NCBI GenBank assembly: GCA_021786915.1 | Contig: JAJYMP010000171.1 | Span: 1 to 5,174, forward strand | Source: Chloroflexota bacterium | GTDB lineage: Bacteria; Chloroflexota; Limnocylindria; Limnocylindrales; CSP1-4 | Length of the DNA: 5,174 bases | Direction of reading: 5' to 3' | Part shown: in pieces, positions 4,836 to 5,174 of the stretch | Numbering within the stretch: the stretch's first letter is position 1 | How the letters are laid out: each line of letters starts with the position of its first letter | Position numbers and translations under genes: made by a program | The notes under the pieces: model-generated | What the model saw: the letters and a program-made list of their open reading frames with translations, nothing else | Databases searched by the model: none | What the model was told of the DNA's origin: nothing

Positions 4836-5174
4836 TCAGGCCCCCGTATGGCCGGTCACCCGTCGAGGGGGCAGGGTCGGTGCGGGCTTGCCCGTGTCCG
4901 GTCGCGGCGCCGCCACACCCAGCCACTCCATCACGTTGCGGGCGAACCGGTCGAACGATGCCGCGGACACGCCCAGGTCGATCTTGCCGCCGAGGGCGGC
5001 ACCGAACAGGAACGTGCCGGCGTCGAAGACGCGGCCGCCCGCGGGCGAGATGCGGACGGTCATGCCCGCGTTGAGCAGGCCGTGATCGCGGTACGGGGCC
5101 GTCCCTGTCGCGATCGTCACCGCTGTCGCCCGCCACCGACATGGGACCACCCGGAGGCGGGTTTCGCCAGCCTC
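4836..5174 (-). CDS. C-terminal 112 residues of an unidentified protein, possibly DMF-amidase-like
   Basis: The frame is open to the right edge, so the gene begins outside the window; it ends with TGA at 4836. Visible residues include TAVTIATGTAPYRDHGLLNA and then GGRVFDAGTFLFGAALGG, followed by VSAASFDRFARNVMEWLG. A VF(N/D/S)AG strand, a hydrophobic segment and then a helix ending in N-V-hydrophobic-x-x-hydrophobic resembles the C terminus of proteins related to the N,N-dimethylformamidase large subunit. That resemblance is recalled, not computed, and no catalytic residue can be placed. About 20 Pro/Arg/Thr-rich residues form a disordered tail. The gene lies upstream of ku on the same strand, separated by 316 bp with several hairpins, and has no evident link to DNA repair. 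A GTG at 5150 is in frame but is unlikely to be the start, since coding-like sequence continues beyond it. Confidence 0.6.
   Translation of the reverse strand, partial: EAGETRLRVVPCRWRATAVTIATGTAPYRDHGLLNAGMTVRISPAGGRVFDAGTFLFGAALGGKIDLGVSAASFDRFARNVMEWLGVAAPRPDTGKPAPTLPPRRVTGHTGA

Noticed and set aside
4591..5142. Open frames on both strands in the gap upstream of ku and across the partial right-hand gene
   Set aside because: They conflict with the motif-bearing minus-strand frame at 4836-5174 and show only GC-driven residue composition.

Overview
This is a very GC-rich window (roughly 70% G+C by eye) in which every credible gene lies on the minus strand. Read in transcription order, from high to low coordinates, it holds: the 3' end of an unidentified gene (4836-5174, running off the right edge), a 316-bp gap, a complete bacterial ku gene (3554-4519), a 49-bp junction, a complete ligD gene (751-3504), a 412-bp gap, and the 5' end of a berberine-bridge-type FAD-linked oxidase gene (1-338, running off the left edge). 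GTG start codons and strong G/C third positions fit an actinobacterium or a high-GC Chloroflexota-like soil bacterium. The sequence alone does not decide between them.

The core is a two-gene non-homologous end-joining (NHEJ) locus. Ku binds double-strand DNA ends and recruits LigD. This LigD has three catalytic modules in the order phosphoesterase, ATP-dependent ligase, polymerase/primase. That is the Pseudomonas order rather than the mycobacterial polymerase-phosphoesterase-ligase order. All the main catalytic residues can be seen, so the pair looks functional. ku comes first and ligD follows 49 bp later on the same strand, so they are probably cotranscribed. The ligase-polymerase linker of LigD is encoded by a slippage-prone minisatellite with a unit divisible by three.

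The two gaps hold the least expected signal. Four copies of a 26-nt element were found by eye: a conserved left flank (TCCGCTCGTAC or close) followed by a hairpin CGCCG, 5-nt variable loop, CGGCG. Three copies lie in the gap between ligD and the oxidase, two of them facing each other as an imperfect 29-bp inverted pair. One lies upstream of ku. The conserved stem and changing loop suggest a REP-like dispersed palindromic repeat, or a recurrent RNA/DNA structure, framing the NHEJ operon. Further inverted repeats sit in the region upstream of ku.

No tRNA, rRNA, CRISPR array, transposase or convincing U-tract terminator was seen. The long open frames on the plus strand opposite ligD and ku are compositional shadows.
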